Shown here in pieces: positions 7,731 to 14,852 of a DNA stretch of 34,240 bases (positions are counted from its first letter, which is position 1; the number at the start of each line of letters is the position of its first letter). Under the pieces are notes generated by a model that was given only the letters and a program-made list of their open reading frames with translations, ran no database searches and was not told the origin of the DNA. The DNA lies in the NCBI GenBank assembly GCA_030529945.1, contig JAUMVX010000025.1:1-34240 (forward strand). The letters are read 5' to 3'. The stretch comes from Bacteroidia bacterium. Its GTDB lineage: Bacteria; Bacteroidota; Bacteroidia; Bacteroidales; UBA932. Made by a program: the position numbers and the translations under genes.

Positions 7731-9317
7731 TTATTTCAGAAGATTGCCCAGGATTGACCGCACGAGAGTGCGTGTCGCGGAGCTGGTCGCGGACTTGATT
7801 GCCCGGTTCGTGGCGCTCTTCGCGCTCGTGCGGCTTTTCGTGCCTGTCACCTTGTTCGCGACGGAGGTGCCCAGACTCGACGTGGCCGAGGTGATCGCCG
7901 CGCCCACGGCCGCGCCGATCAATGCTTTTCCGAGGCTCGTGCCTTTTCCGGCGTCCTTGCCCTTGGCGGCCTTTTCCGCCTCTTTCTGCGCCGCAAGCTC
8001 CTCCTCTTCCCTCTGACGCGCCTCCTCGGCCTCCTCGCTTTCCGCGAGCAGGACCTCGAACGCGCTCTCGCGGTCTATGGCCTTGTCATATTTGCCGTAT
8101 ATACGGCTCTGCTTTATGATTGTGTCGCGCCGCGACTCGCCGATCGCGCCTATCCGGCTGAGCGGGAACAGTATGCGGGCCCTTTCGACCATACTCGGGG
8201 AACCCTTTTCATCGAGGAACGATACCAGGGCCTCACCCGTGGCGAGTTCCATTATGGCGTCTTCTGTCCTGAAGGACGGATTCGCCCGGAAAGTCTCGGC
8301 GGCGCTCCGCACGGCTTTCTGGTCTTTCGGGGTGAATGCCCTCAGAGCGTGCTGGACGCGGTTTCCGAGCTGTCCGAGTATGCTGTCAGGAATGTCCGTA
8401 GGGTTCTGGGTCACGAAATAGACGCCTACTCCCTTGCTTCGGATGAGACGGACGACCTGTTCTATCTTGCTCACGAGGGCTTTCGAAGTGTCCTCGAAGA
8501 GAGTGTGGGCCTCATCGAAAAAGAACACGAGCTTCGGAAGATCCATATCTCCGACTTCCGGGAGGCTGGCATAGAGGTCGGAAAGCAGCCAGAGCAGGAA
8601 AGTCGAATAGAGTTTCGGGTTCAGCATCAGCTTGTCCGCCGCGAGGACGCTCATCACGCCCTTTCCCCCTTCCGTCTGCAGCAGGTCATAGATGTCGAAG
8701 GAGGGCTCGCCGAAGAATTTCTCGGCGCCCTGGTTCTCGAGCTCCAGAAGGGCTCTCTGGATGGCTCCCACGCTGACGGAGGAGACGGTCCCGTAACTTG
8801 CGGTGAGTTCCTTGGCGTGGTCGGCTATGTAGCTGAGCATAGCGCGGAGATCCTTCATATCCAGAAGCAGGAGGCCTCTGTCGTCGGCCACCTTGAAGAG
8901 GATGTTAAGGACCCCCGTCTGCGTCTCGTTCAGGCCGAGAAGTCTGGAGAGCAGCTGCGGGCCCATATCTGACACCGTGGCCCGCATCGGATGCCCCTGC
9001 TCGCCGAATACGTCATAGAAGCGCACCGGACAGGGGGCGAACTGCGGATTCCCGATACCGAATTCCGCGCAGCGCTTGCTGATGAAGCCGTTCATCGCTC
9101 CCGCTTCGCTTATGCCGCTGAGGTCTCCCTTCATATCGGCCATAAAGCACGGCACTCCCGCCTGGCAGAAAGTTTCTGCGAGGACCTGGAGGGTTACGGT
9201 TTTGCCGGTTCCCGTGGCTCCGGCGATAAGGCCGTGGCGATTCGCCATCCGGCCGCAGATGGAAATGGGACCTTCCGGCCCGTGGGCCACATACAGTCCG
9301 TGAGTGGAATCGAACAT
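7731..9317 (-). CDS. HerA-like ATPase (DUF853/YjgR family)
   Basis: A 528-residue P-loop NTPase of the HerA/FtsK superfamily. The Walker A motif is GATGTGKT (33-40), Walker B is LVFFFDEAH (263-271), and a conserved TQNP motif lies at 303-306. After the ATPase core comes a Glu/Ala/Lys-rich coiled coil (about 425-457), then a Gly/Ala/Ser/Thr-rich tail. This is the DUF853 layout of E. coli YjgR, whose physiological role is poorly known. I chose ATG 9317 over the TTG seven codons upstream (9338), because the -7 promoter element at 9343-9350 would place transcription start at about 9337 and leave the TTG without a leader. It is the promoter-proximal gene of the transcript that continues into the Hdr-like genes. 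A functional link to Hdr is not established. Confidence 0.9.
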   Translation of the reverse strand: MFDSTHGLYVAHGPEGPISICGRMANRHGLIAGATGTGKTVTLQVLAETFCQAGVPCFMADMKGDLSGISEAGAMNGFISKRCAEFGIGNPQFAPCPVRFYDVFGEQGHPMRATVSDMGPQLLSRLLGLNETQTGVLNILFKVADDRGLLLLDMKDLRAMLSYIADHAKELTASYGTVSSVSVGAIQRALLELENQGAEKFFGEPSFDIYDLLQTEGGKGVMSVLAADKLMLNPKLYSTFLLWLLSDLYASLPEVGDMDLPKLVFFFDEAHTLFEDTSKALVSKIEQVVRLIRSKGVGVYFVTQNPTDIPDSILGQLGNRVQHALRAFTPKDQKAVRSAAETFRANPSFRTEDAIMELATGEALVSFLDEKGSPSMVERARILFPLSRIGAIGESRRDTIIKQSRIYGKYDKAIDRESAFEVLLAESEEAEEARQREEEELAAQKEAEKAAKGKDAGKGTSLGKALIGAAVGAAITSATSSLGTSVANKVTGTKSRTSAKSATNRAIKSATSSATRTLVRSILGNLLK

Positions 9318-9342
9318 AATCTTCGGTTTTAGTACCAAGCTA

Positions 9343-9350
9343 CAAATATA
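9343..9350 (-). promoter_or_regulatory. Bacteroidota -7 promoter element for the HerA/Hdr-like operon
   Basis: On the minus strand the sequence is TATATTTG, a perfect TAnnTTTG. A partial -33 element (GTTT) lies 19 bases further upstream at about 9370-9373. The implied transcription start is near 9337, giving a leader of about 20 bases before ATG 9317. No other promoter is visible between here and 2570, so it may serve all six genes. Confidence 0.6.
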
Positions 9351-9381
9351 CTAAAAACGGGAGATTATGAAACAGGCGTAC

Positions 9382-9420
9382 TAAAAAAACGTCCCCGGAG
9401 ACCTCGCAGGATCCGGGGAC
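9382..9420 (-). terminator. Rho-independent terminator of the outer-membrane barrel gene
   Basis: The arms GTCCCCGGA (9391-9399) and TCCGGGGAC (9412-9420) pair perfectly. On the minus strand the stem is followed directly by a run of seven T (plus-strand A at 9383-9389). It lies ten bases past the stop codon at 9430 and separates this gene from the HerA promoter. Confidence 0.88.
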
Positions 9421-9429
9421 CGGAACAAA

Positions 9430-10428
9430 CTATTTTTTGCCGCTGCGCAGCCGGAGCTTATACGTGATGCCGAGGTTCAGGCAGTCGGAGTCCGCGACAT
9501 CTCCGGTGACGAAAGACTTGGTCCGGCGGTGGTTGTAGGCGGCGTGGATTCTGAAATCGTCCCCGAGGGCCTTCAGCGGGAAGAATTCGAACTGGATGCC
9601 CCCGTTCAGACAGCGGAACTCGTCCGGAAGGCTGCAGAAATAGGAGATGCCGTCCGCCGAGACGCGGTAATTGGACTCGCCGCTGCGGTTATAGTCGATG
9701 GAACCCTCCAGACGGGTTCCGAACAGCCTGCCCGGTCTCCAGGTCAGTTTCGGAACTATGGTGAAATCTTTCAGCAGACCTCCGTGGAGACGGTCGGTGT
9801 AGTCCAGATAGAAGGTGAGCGCGTCGGTGAGGAGGAAGCGGTTGCCCAGACCCAGAAGCCAGGAATACTTCCCTTCGAGGTTTTCTCCGGCGTTCACCGA
9901 CCAGAGAGACTCGAAAAAGCCGTGCCGTCCGTTCCACATCGCGCTCAACATCACGCCCTTCTTTCCGAACGGAGTCTCGCCGACCTGGAGGCCGAGCATA
10001 TCGTTCTCTCCCACAAAGTCCACGGTCGCGGTGAACTTGTACGGGGCCACATTGTTGCAGAACTCCGAAGTGTAGAAGATGTCGATGGGACCCTGCTCAT
10101 ATTCGTAGCCTCCGATATAGAGGCAGTCTCTTCCCGCCTTGAAGCGCAGATGCTCGAAAGGCTGCCATTTCAGATAGAGGAAGTCGGACGAATTGATGAA
10201 GTTATGCTCTCCGAACCATTTGGAGAACCGCACTCTCCAGTGGAAACTGAGATTTTCCGTGAAACGTGTGTCCACACAGAGGTTTGCCAGATGGGCATTC
10301 AGCAGGTCCCCATCCTTGGGGAGCTTGGCGTCAGCCCTCATCTCGAAGCGTGATTCGACGGACGGTGCCTGCGCACCGGCTGTGGCGGCGGCGAGAATCG
10401 CGAAAAGCGCGACACATATTTTCTTCAT
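9430..10428 (-). CDS. Outer-membrane beta-barrel (porin-like) protein
   Basis: A 332-residue secreted protein. The signal peptide runs MKKICVALFAILAAATAGA with likely cleavage after AGA at about residue 19. The rest is rich in alternating aromatic and polar strands, such as FRFKAGR, FYLDYTDRL and DFRIHAAYNHRR, and ends with the strand LNLGITYKLRLRSGKK, so a barrel of roughly 14-16 strands is plausible. It resembles phosphate-selective-porin (OprO/P)-like proteins common in Bacteroidota, though I cannot assign a substrate. It is a single-gene transcript, with a near-ideal promoter at 10455-10485 and its own terminator at 9382-9420, which suggests strong, independent expression. Confidence 0.75.
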   Translation of the reverse strand: MKKICVALFAILAAATAGAQAPSVESRFEMRADAKLPKDGDLLNAHLANLCVDTRFTENLSFHWRVRFSKWFGEHNFINSSDFLYLKWQPFEHLRFKAGRDCLYIGGYEYEQGPIDIFYTSEFCNNVAPYKFTATVDFVGENDMLGLQVGETPFGKKGVMLSAMWNGRHGFFESLWSVNAGENLEGKYSWLLGLGNRFLLTDALTFYLDYTDRLHGGLLKDFTIVPKLTWRPGRLFGTRLEGSIDYNRSGESNYRVSADGISYFCSLPDEFRCLNGGIQFEFFPLKALGDDFRIHAAYNHRRTKSFVTGDVADSDCLNLGITYKLRLRSGKK

Positions 10429-10454
10429 AAAGTTACACGCGCGGGGAAGTGCGG

Positions 10455-10485
10455 CAAAGATAGTGATTCCTAAATCCTCCGCAAA
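10455..10485 (-). promoter_or_regulatory. Complete Bacteroidota promoter of the barrel gene
   Basis: On the minus strand the -33 TTTG (10485-10482) and -7 TATCTTTG (10462-10455) are separated by exactly 19 bases, the consensus spacing for the Bacteroidota primary sigma factor. The predicted transcription start is near 10448, about 20 bases before ATG 10428. Confidence 0.85.
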
Positions 10486-10530
10486 ATCGAAGCGGGGATT
10501 TTTTCATCATCACGGCGGCGGTTCCCGTGC

Positions 10531-10538
10531 GGGGGGGG
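10531..10538. repeat. G8 homopolymer tract
   Basis: Eight consecutive G between the barrel-gene promoter and the end of the permease gene. It is not inside a reading frame. Tracts of this length can slip, but this one lies about 45 bases upstream of the -33 element, so any effect on promoter strength is speculative. Confidence 0.7.
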
Positions 10539-10542
10539 ATTG

Positions 10543-10571
10543 GACGCGGAGCGGCGGAGCCGCCCCGCGTC
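10543..10571 (-). terminator. GC-rich hairpin at the end of the permease gene
   Basis: The outer arms GACGCGG (10543-10549) and CCGCGTC (10565-10571) enclose an inner GCGGC/GCCGC pair. It lies directly after the permease stop codon on the minus strand. No T-run follows (the next bases on that strand are C-rich), so it may be an attenuated or factor-dependent terminator. Confidence 0.45.
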
Positions 10572-10573
10572 GC

Positions 10574-12907
10574 CTAATCCTGCATCTTGAGCGTATCGAC
10601 CGGGTTCGCGCGTGCGGTCTTCAGAGTCTGGCTGACGATCGAGATGAACGAGATCGCGATGGTCAGGACCGCTGCCGCCGGAATCGCCCACCAAGGGAAG
10701 TCTATGCGGTTATAGAAGCCGTTGAGGTACAGGCGCATAGCCCAGATGCAGATAGGGACTGCGATGGCCGCCGCGGCGAGCACCATAATCAGGAATGTCT
10801 TCGACAGTCTCATCGCGGCTCTGTCCACGCCGGAGCCGAAGACCTTGCGCAGGGCGATCTCGCGGGACTGCTGCCCGGTGTAATAGACCGCCATAGCGAA
10901 GAGTCCGAGCGAGGAAATGAGGATTGCGATCAGCATAAAGGTAATCACGAGGGTCATCGTGTTCCGCTTGCCCGTGAGCGAGTCGTGAAGATAGTCCTCG
11001 ACATAGGTGAGCTGATGGGGTTCCGTAGGCATTCCGATATATTCCTTCGCTACTTCGATCCAGGCTCCGCGTACAGCGTCCAGAGCCTCCCTGTGGTCTC
11101 CGACAGTCTTTATGATGAGTCCCATACAATACTGCGAGCAGTCGCTGAGCATAACGGCGTTATGGCTGTCGTCCATAGGCTCGTCCAGCGCCGTTCCCGC
11201 CTTGAAATCCTCGATGATTCCGTGGCATTTGTATTCCTCGTTGTCGCCCGCGTAAGACTTGTCCTCGGATGTGCCGTAGCGCGACGCTGTCTCTTCCGTA
11301 AACCAGCATTTCCCGTATGACGGTTCGCTCCACTGCTGCAGAACCTTGAATCCCAGGATGTTGAATGCGGTGCTGTCCACCTGGACAAGTCTCATCCAGG
11401 ACAGTTTCTCGTTCTCGATGTGAACTCCGTTCGAGCCGCAGGCGTAAGGAGGGGTACGGTAACGGCCGACCTCCCGGACCTGAGGCAACGCTGCGACGCG
11501 TTCGGCGAGGGCGGACTGCGCCGAGTTGTTGAAGCCGAGCGTCCAGCTGTTCATCGTCAGGATGTCTTCCGTCTCGTAGCCTGTCGGCATATTCACCAGA
11601 TGATTCATCTGCAGCAGCATAGTCAGCGACACGGCGATCAGCACCGTGCTTATCACATTCTGGCAGATGATGAATATCTTGCTGAAAACCATCTTGCTGC
11701 GCAGACGGAAATTGCCTTTCACCACATCCACCGGCCGGAACTTCGACACGAGCGCGGCCGGCAGGAGTGCGGACGCGAGCGTGAGGAAGACGAGCAGCAG
11801 CAGGCAGACCACTATGTCGGCCGCCGATGCGGCCAATACCAGCTCACTCCCGAGCAGTTTCGCGAAGCTGTCTTTCAGGGCTGCAGCGAGCAGGCAGCCG
11901 ATTGCGAAGCAGCCCGCCGTGAAGACGAACGACTCGGCTATGTATCTGCGGACTATATCGCCGGAAGACTCGCCGAGCAGCCTTCTGGTTGCCATTTCCT
12001 TGGCACGCTTGCCCGTCTGGGCCACGGTCAGGTTAATATAGTTGAATACGGCGGAGACGAGGAGCACGAGAGCGACGAGCAGAAGGATTTCCACCGTTTT
12101 CCTGTCGCCTTTGCGCAGAGGGGAGTAGCTCTCGATATCGGTGAAATAGAGCTTGTCGAAACGCGTGAGGGTGGAACCGTAGAGGAAAGAACCTTCAGAT
12201 CCGTCCCGGTGATACCAGCTGCCCCAGTACTCCATATATTTGTCCAGAAGCTTTTCCGCCACCGCATCCGGGTCGGTGCCGGGCGCGAGCGTGACGAAGG
12301 TCTGTACGGTGCCGAAATTGTCCATCCTCTGCACCATCTTTCCCATCACCTTCATACTCAGGAAGATGTCGTAATGGCAGAAAACGTCGAACGGGCCGAA
12401 GTCCTCGATGGTGCCGCTGACGGTATATCGTGTCCCCTTCAGGGTGAAACTCTTGCCGACCGGGTCGCCCGTGCCGAAGGCCTTGCGGGCGAAACTTTCG
12501 GATACGAGTGCTTCATCCTCTCCGGCCAGTATCCTGTTCCAGTCGCAGCCTGCAGTCCTGTAGTCGAAGAGCCCGAGGAAATTTGTGTCCAGTGCGGCAG
12601 CAGATACGGAATAATAGTCCTCACCCACCATAATGTCCGCATCGCCGTAGGCCGCAACCCTTGTCCAGGTCTTTATCTCCGGAATGCCCGGGAAGAATTC
12701 TTCGCCTGTCCCGAGGGTCATACCCGTACAGTCTCCCATTCCGATGGCGTAGATTTTCTTCGCGTCTTTCTGCCGGGTGCCGACTCCGAACTCGGTCCGC
12801 GCGTAGGCGGCAAGCAGGACTACGAAGCAGAGGGCGACGGAAAGGCCCAGTATTTCCACGGCGGAGTAAAGTTTGTTCCTGACCAGGAACTTGAAATAGC
12901 TCTTCAT
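10574..12907 (-). CDS. MacB/FtsX-type ABC transporter permease
   Basis: A 777-residue permease with the duplicated layout common in Bacteroidota. A TM segment (about 15-37) is followed by a periplasmic MacB_PCD-like domain, then three FtsX helices near 275-390. A second TM and MacB_PCD-like domain come next, and three C-terminal helices complete it, ending VDTLKMQD. Conserved FtsX-type segments include VNLTVAQTGKRAKEMATRRL and a later GQQSREIALRKVFGS. Such proteins work with a separate cytoplasmic ATPase in mechanotransmission or in export of peptides or lipids, but no ATPase gene is adjacent. I chose ATG 12907 (MKSYFKFLVRNKLYSAVE) over an upstream in-frame ATG at 12946, because family members begin with a short basic segment directly before TM1. 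A weak -7-like CATATTTG lies at 12929-12922. Confidence 0.88.
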   Translation of the reverse strand: MKSYFKFLVRNKLYSAVEILGLSVALCFVVLLAAYARTEFGVGTRQKDAKKIYAIGMGDCTGMTLGTGEEFFPGIPEIKTWTRVAAYGDADIMVGEDYYSVSAAALDTNFLGLFDYRTAGCDWNRILAGEDEALVSESFARKAFGTGDPVGKSFTLKGTRYTVSGTIEDFGPFDVFCHYDIFLSMKVMGKMVQRMDNFGTVQTFVTLAPGTDPDAVAEKLLDKYMEYWGSWYHRDGSEGSFLYGSTLTRFDKLYFTDIESYSPLRKGDRKTVEILLLVALVLLVSAVFNYINLTVAQTGKRAKEMATRRLLGESSGDIVRRYIAESFVFTAGCFAIGCLLAAALKDSFAKLLGSELVLAASAADIVVCLLLLVFLTLASALLPAALVSKFRPVDVVKGNFRLRSKMVFSKIFIICQNVISTVLIAVSLTMLLQMNHLVNMPTGYETEDILTMNSWTLGFNNSAQSALAERVAALPQVREVGRYRTPPYACGSNGVHIENEKLSWMRLVQVDSTAFNILGFKVLQQWSEPSYGKCWFTEETASRYGTSEDKSYAGDNEEYKCHGIIEDFKAGTALDEPMDDSHNAVMLSDCSQYCMGLIIKTVGDHREALDAVRGAWIEVAKEYIGMPTEPHQLTYVEDYLHDSLTGKRNTMTLVITFMLIAILISSLGLFAMAVYYTGQQSREIALRKVFGSGVDRAAMRLSKTFLIMVLAAAAIAVPICIWAMRLYLNGFYNRIDFPWWAIPAAAVLTIAISFISIVSQTLKTARANPVDTLKMQD

Positions 12908-13004
12908 AAATACAGGCATTACAAATATGCCCGCAAGAGCGCACAAATTGTGCCTGAAGATATAAGGTATTGATAATAAGTGCGCTGCGAATGGGTTCCA
13001 AAAG

Positions 13005-13053
13005 AGGAGGTGTAAAAATATTTTACACCTCCTGTAAAGGAATTTTACACTCC
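13005..13053. promoter_or_regulatory. Palindromic operator-like array (TGTAAAA/TTTTACA half-sites)
   Basis: The 13-base arms at 13005-13017 (AGGAGGTGTAAAA) and 13021-13033 (TTTTACACCTCCT) are perfectly complementary around ATA. A second inverted pair overlaps the first: TGTAAA at 13033-13038 and TTTACA at 13044-13049. A further partial half-site, GGAGTAAAA, lies at 13079-13087. The array is in the divergent gap between the permease gene and the AAA/PD-(D/E)XK gene, so it could be an operator for either. The 12908-13197 gap holds nothing else that I can identify apart from a weak -7 element. Confidence 0.55.
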
Positions 13054-13163
13054 CTCATCCTGTGACGGCAAGAGTGTCGGAGTAAAACTGCCCAAGAGGG
13101 AATAATCCACAAGCGGCAAACCGAATAAAGCCGACCTTGTATGGAAAAGTCAGAAAAAAGTCT

Positions 13164-13171
13164 TAACTTCG
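13164..13171 (+). promoter_or_regulatory. Likely -7 element of the AAA/PD-(D/E)XK gene
   Basis: TAACTTCG differs from the TAnnTTTG consensus by one base. It would start transcription near 13178, downstream of the ATG at 13141 and 20 bases before the ATG at 13198. This supports the later start codon. Confidence 0.45.
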
Positions 13172-13197
13172 CATATTACGGAAATAAAGAGAACATT

Positions 13198-14742
13198 ATG
13201 CGTTATCCGATCGGAATACAGAATTTCGAGAAAATCCGCAGAGACGCTTATGTCTATGTGGACAAGACTGAACTTGTCTTCAGAATGGTAAGGCAAGGGG
13301 GCTACTTTTTTCTCAGCCGTCCCCGCCGTTTCGGGAAGAGCCTGTTCGTATCCACGCTGGAAGCCTATTTCAGCGGCAAGAAGGAACTCTTTGACGGTCT
13401 GGCCATCGCAAATCTGGAGAAAGACTGGACCCGGTATCCTGTGCTGCGGTTTGATCTGAGTGGAAAAGCATACAAAAAGAACTCCGATCTTTCTGAAACG
13501 CTGTATCAGCACCTCGATAAATACGAAGACTTATACGGTATTACCCCAAAGTATGAATCTCCCGAAGCACGTTTCAAAGATGTCATAGATGCAGCCTTTG
13601 ACCGTACAGGGCAGCCGGTCGTGATCCTTATCGACGAATATGATAAGCCGATAGTGGATTCTTTGGGCAATGATGAGCTTTCCGAATCATTCCGCAGTCT
13701 GTTGCAGGGCTTCTATAGTGTAATGAAGGCCAAAGATGCCTGCATAAAGTTCGGATTCCTTACAGGAGTAACCAAGATTGGCAAGCTCAGCGTTTTCTCC
13801 GGGCTCAACAATCTCAAGGACATATCGATGGATGCCCGCTATGCCGATATCTGCGGAATATCCGGGAAAGAGCTCAAGGATTATTTCGAGGAGAGCGTGA
13901 GTGAATTGGCCGAGGCCAATGACCTTTCTGTCGAGAAATGCTATGAGCAGCTGGCGGCAATGTACGACGGCTACCACTTCTGCGAGAATGCAGCGGGCGT
14001 TTACAATCCCTTCAGCCTGCTCAGCACCTTGGACAGCCTGAAATTCGGCACCTATTGGTTCTCGACGGGGACCCCGTCGTTCCTCATCCGTTTCCTCGAA
14101 GCCGGCAAGTACAAGCTTGAAAATGTGTCCGGCATCAAGGTGTCCCCGTTCCTCTTGTCCGGCGTGAACGCGAGCCGGCCCAATGCGATAACGCTCCTGT
14201 ATCAGACAGGATACTTGACAGTCAAAGATTTCGACAGATCCGCAAATCTCTATACCCTCGGTTATCCCAACAAGGAGGTGGAGGACAGCTTTATGGAGTC
14301 GCTGAGCGAGTTCTACACTCCCATTGAGAATAATCCGGACACATTGTCAGTTTACAGGTTCGTCGAAGACATACGCTCCGGCAACGTCGAAATGCTTATG
14401 CGTCGTTTCACGGCCTTCTTCGCAGATATGGACTATCAGATACAGGGCGATGCGGAGCTGTACTTCCAGAACACGATGTACGTGATGCTGAAGCTGATGG
14501 GCCAGCAGGTGCAGGTGGAAAGGCACACCTCGAACGGCCGCATCGATGTCCTTATCCAGACCGACAAATTTGTCTATATCATAGAACTCAAGCGCGACAG
14601 GGATCCGCAGGACGCCCTCGATCAGATTGACGAAAAGGGCTACGATTGGCCGTTCCTTGCGGACGGCCGCAAAGTCTTCAGGATCGGAGCGACCTTCTCC
14701 ACTGCGACCCGCCGTCTGGAGAACTGGGAAGTCCGCCAGTAA
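13198..14742 (+). CDS. AAA-ATPase-like / PD-(D/E)XK nuclease-like protein (DUF1703 type)
   Basis: A 514-residue protein. The N-terminal AAA-ATPase-like domain starts with the family signature MRYPIGIQNFEKIRRDAYVYVDKT. It has a P-loop variant RPRRFGKS (41-48) and Walker B VILIDEYDKP (142-151). The C-terminal domain looks like a PD-(D/E)XK nuclease fold: GRIDVLIQT with Asp, then YIIELK with the Glu-x-Lys pair. The family is abundant and multi-copy in Bacteroidota, and its role is unproven; defence or mobile-element links have been suggested. I chose ATG 13198 because homologues start at this MRYPIGIQNF and because the -7 element lies downstream of the earlier ATG at 13141. It is a single gene closed by a bidirectional terminator. 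The flanking genes do not suggest a mobile element. Confidence 0.88.
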   Translation: MRYPIGIQNFEKIRRDAYVYVDKTELVFRMVRQGGYFFLSRPRRFGKSLFVSTLEAYFSGKKELFDGLAIANLEKDWTRYPVLRFDLSGKAYKKNSDLSETLYQHLDKYEDLYGITPKYESPEARFKDVIDAAFDRTGQPVVILIDEYDKPIVDSLGNDELSESFRSLLQGFYSVMKAKDACIKFGFLTGVTKIGKLSVFSGLNNLKDISMDARYADICGISGKELKDYFEESVSELAEANDLSVEKCYEQLAAMYDGYHFCENAAGVYNPFSLLSTLDSLKFGTYWFSTGTPSFLIRFLEAGKYKLENVSGIKVSPFLLSGVNASRPNAITLLYQTGYLTVKDFDRSANLYTLGYPNKEVEDSFMESLSEFYTPIENNPDTLSVYRFVEDIRSGNVEMLMRRFTAFFADMDYQIQGDAELYFQNTMYVMLKLMGQQVQVERHTSNGRIDVLIQTDKFVYIIELKRDRDPQDALDQIDEKGYDWPFLADGRKVFRIGATFSTATRRLENWEVRQ

Positions 14743-14764
14743 GTTTTTGTGAGGAATCACAAAG

Positions 14765-14816
14765 AAACCTTTGAAAAAAGACTGCATCCTCTGACGCAGT
14801 CTTTTTTCGAAGGTTT
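14765..14816. terminator. Bidirectional intrinsic terminator
   Basis: The arms at 14765-14785 and 14796-14816 pair almost completely. The core is GACTGC with GCAGTC, flanked by A6 and T6, giving a T-run on whichever strand is read. It sits between the convergent AAA/PD-(D/E)XK gene (stop 14742) and the ammonia-lyase gene (stop 14853) and can serve both. Confidence 0.9.
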
Positions 14817-14852
14817 CCGGCAGCTTGGTTTCCCGTCACGCCATCATCGGGG

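Noticed and set aside
11420-12973. Long plus-strand frame antisense to the permease
   Set aside because: Composition is that of a mirror frame, while the opposite strand shows clear MacB/FtsX helices and motifs.
13141-13197. In-frame N-terminal extension of the AAA/PD-(D/E)XK gene from ATG 13141
   Set aside because: The -7 element at 13164-13171 would lie inside the extension and homologues start at MRYPIGIQNF.
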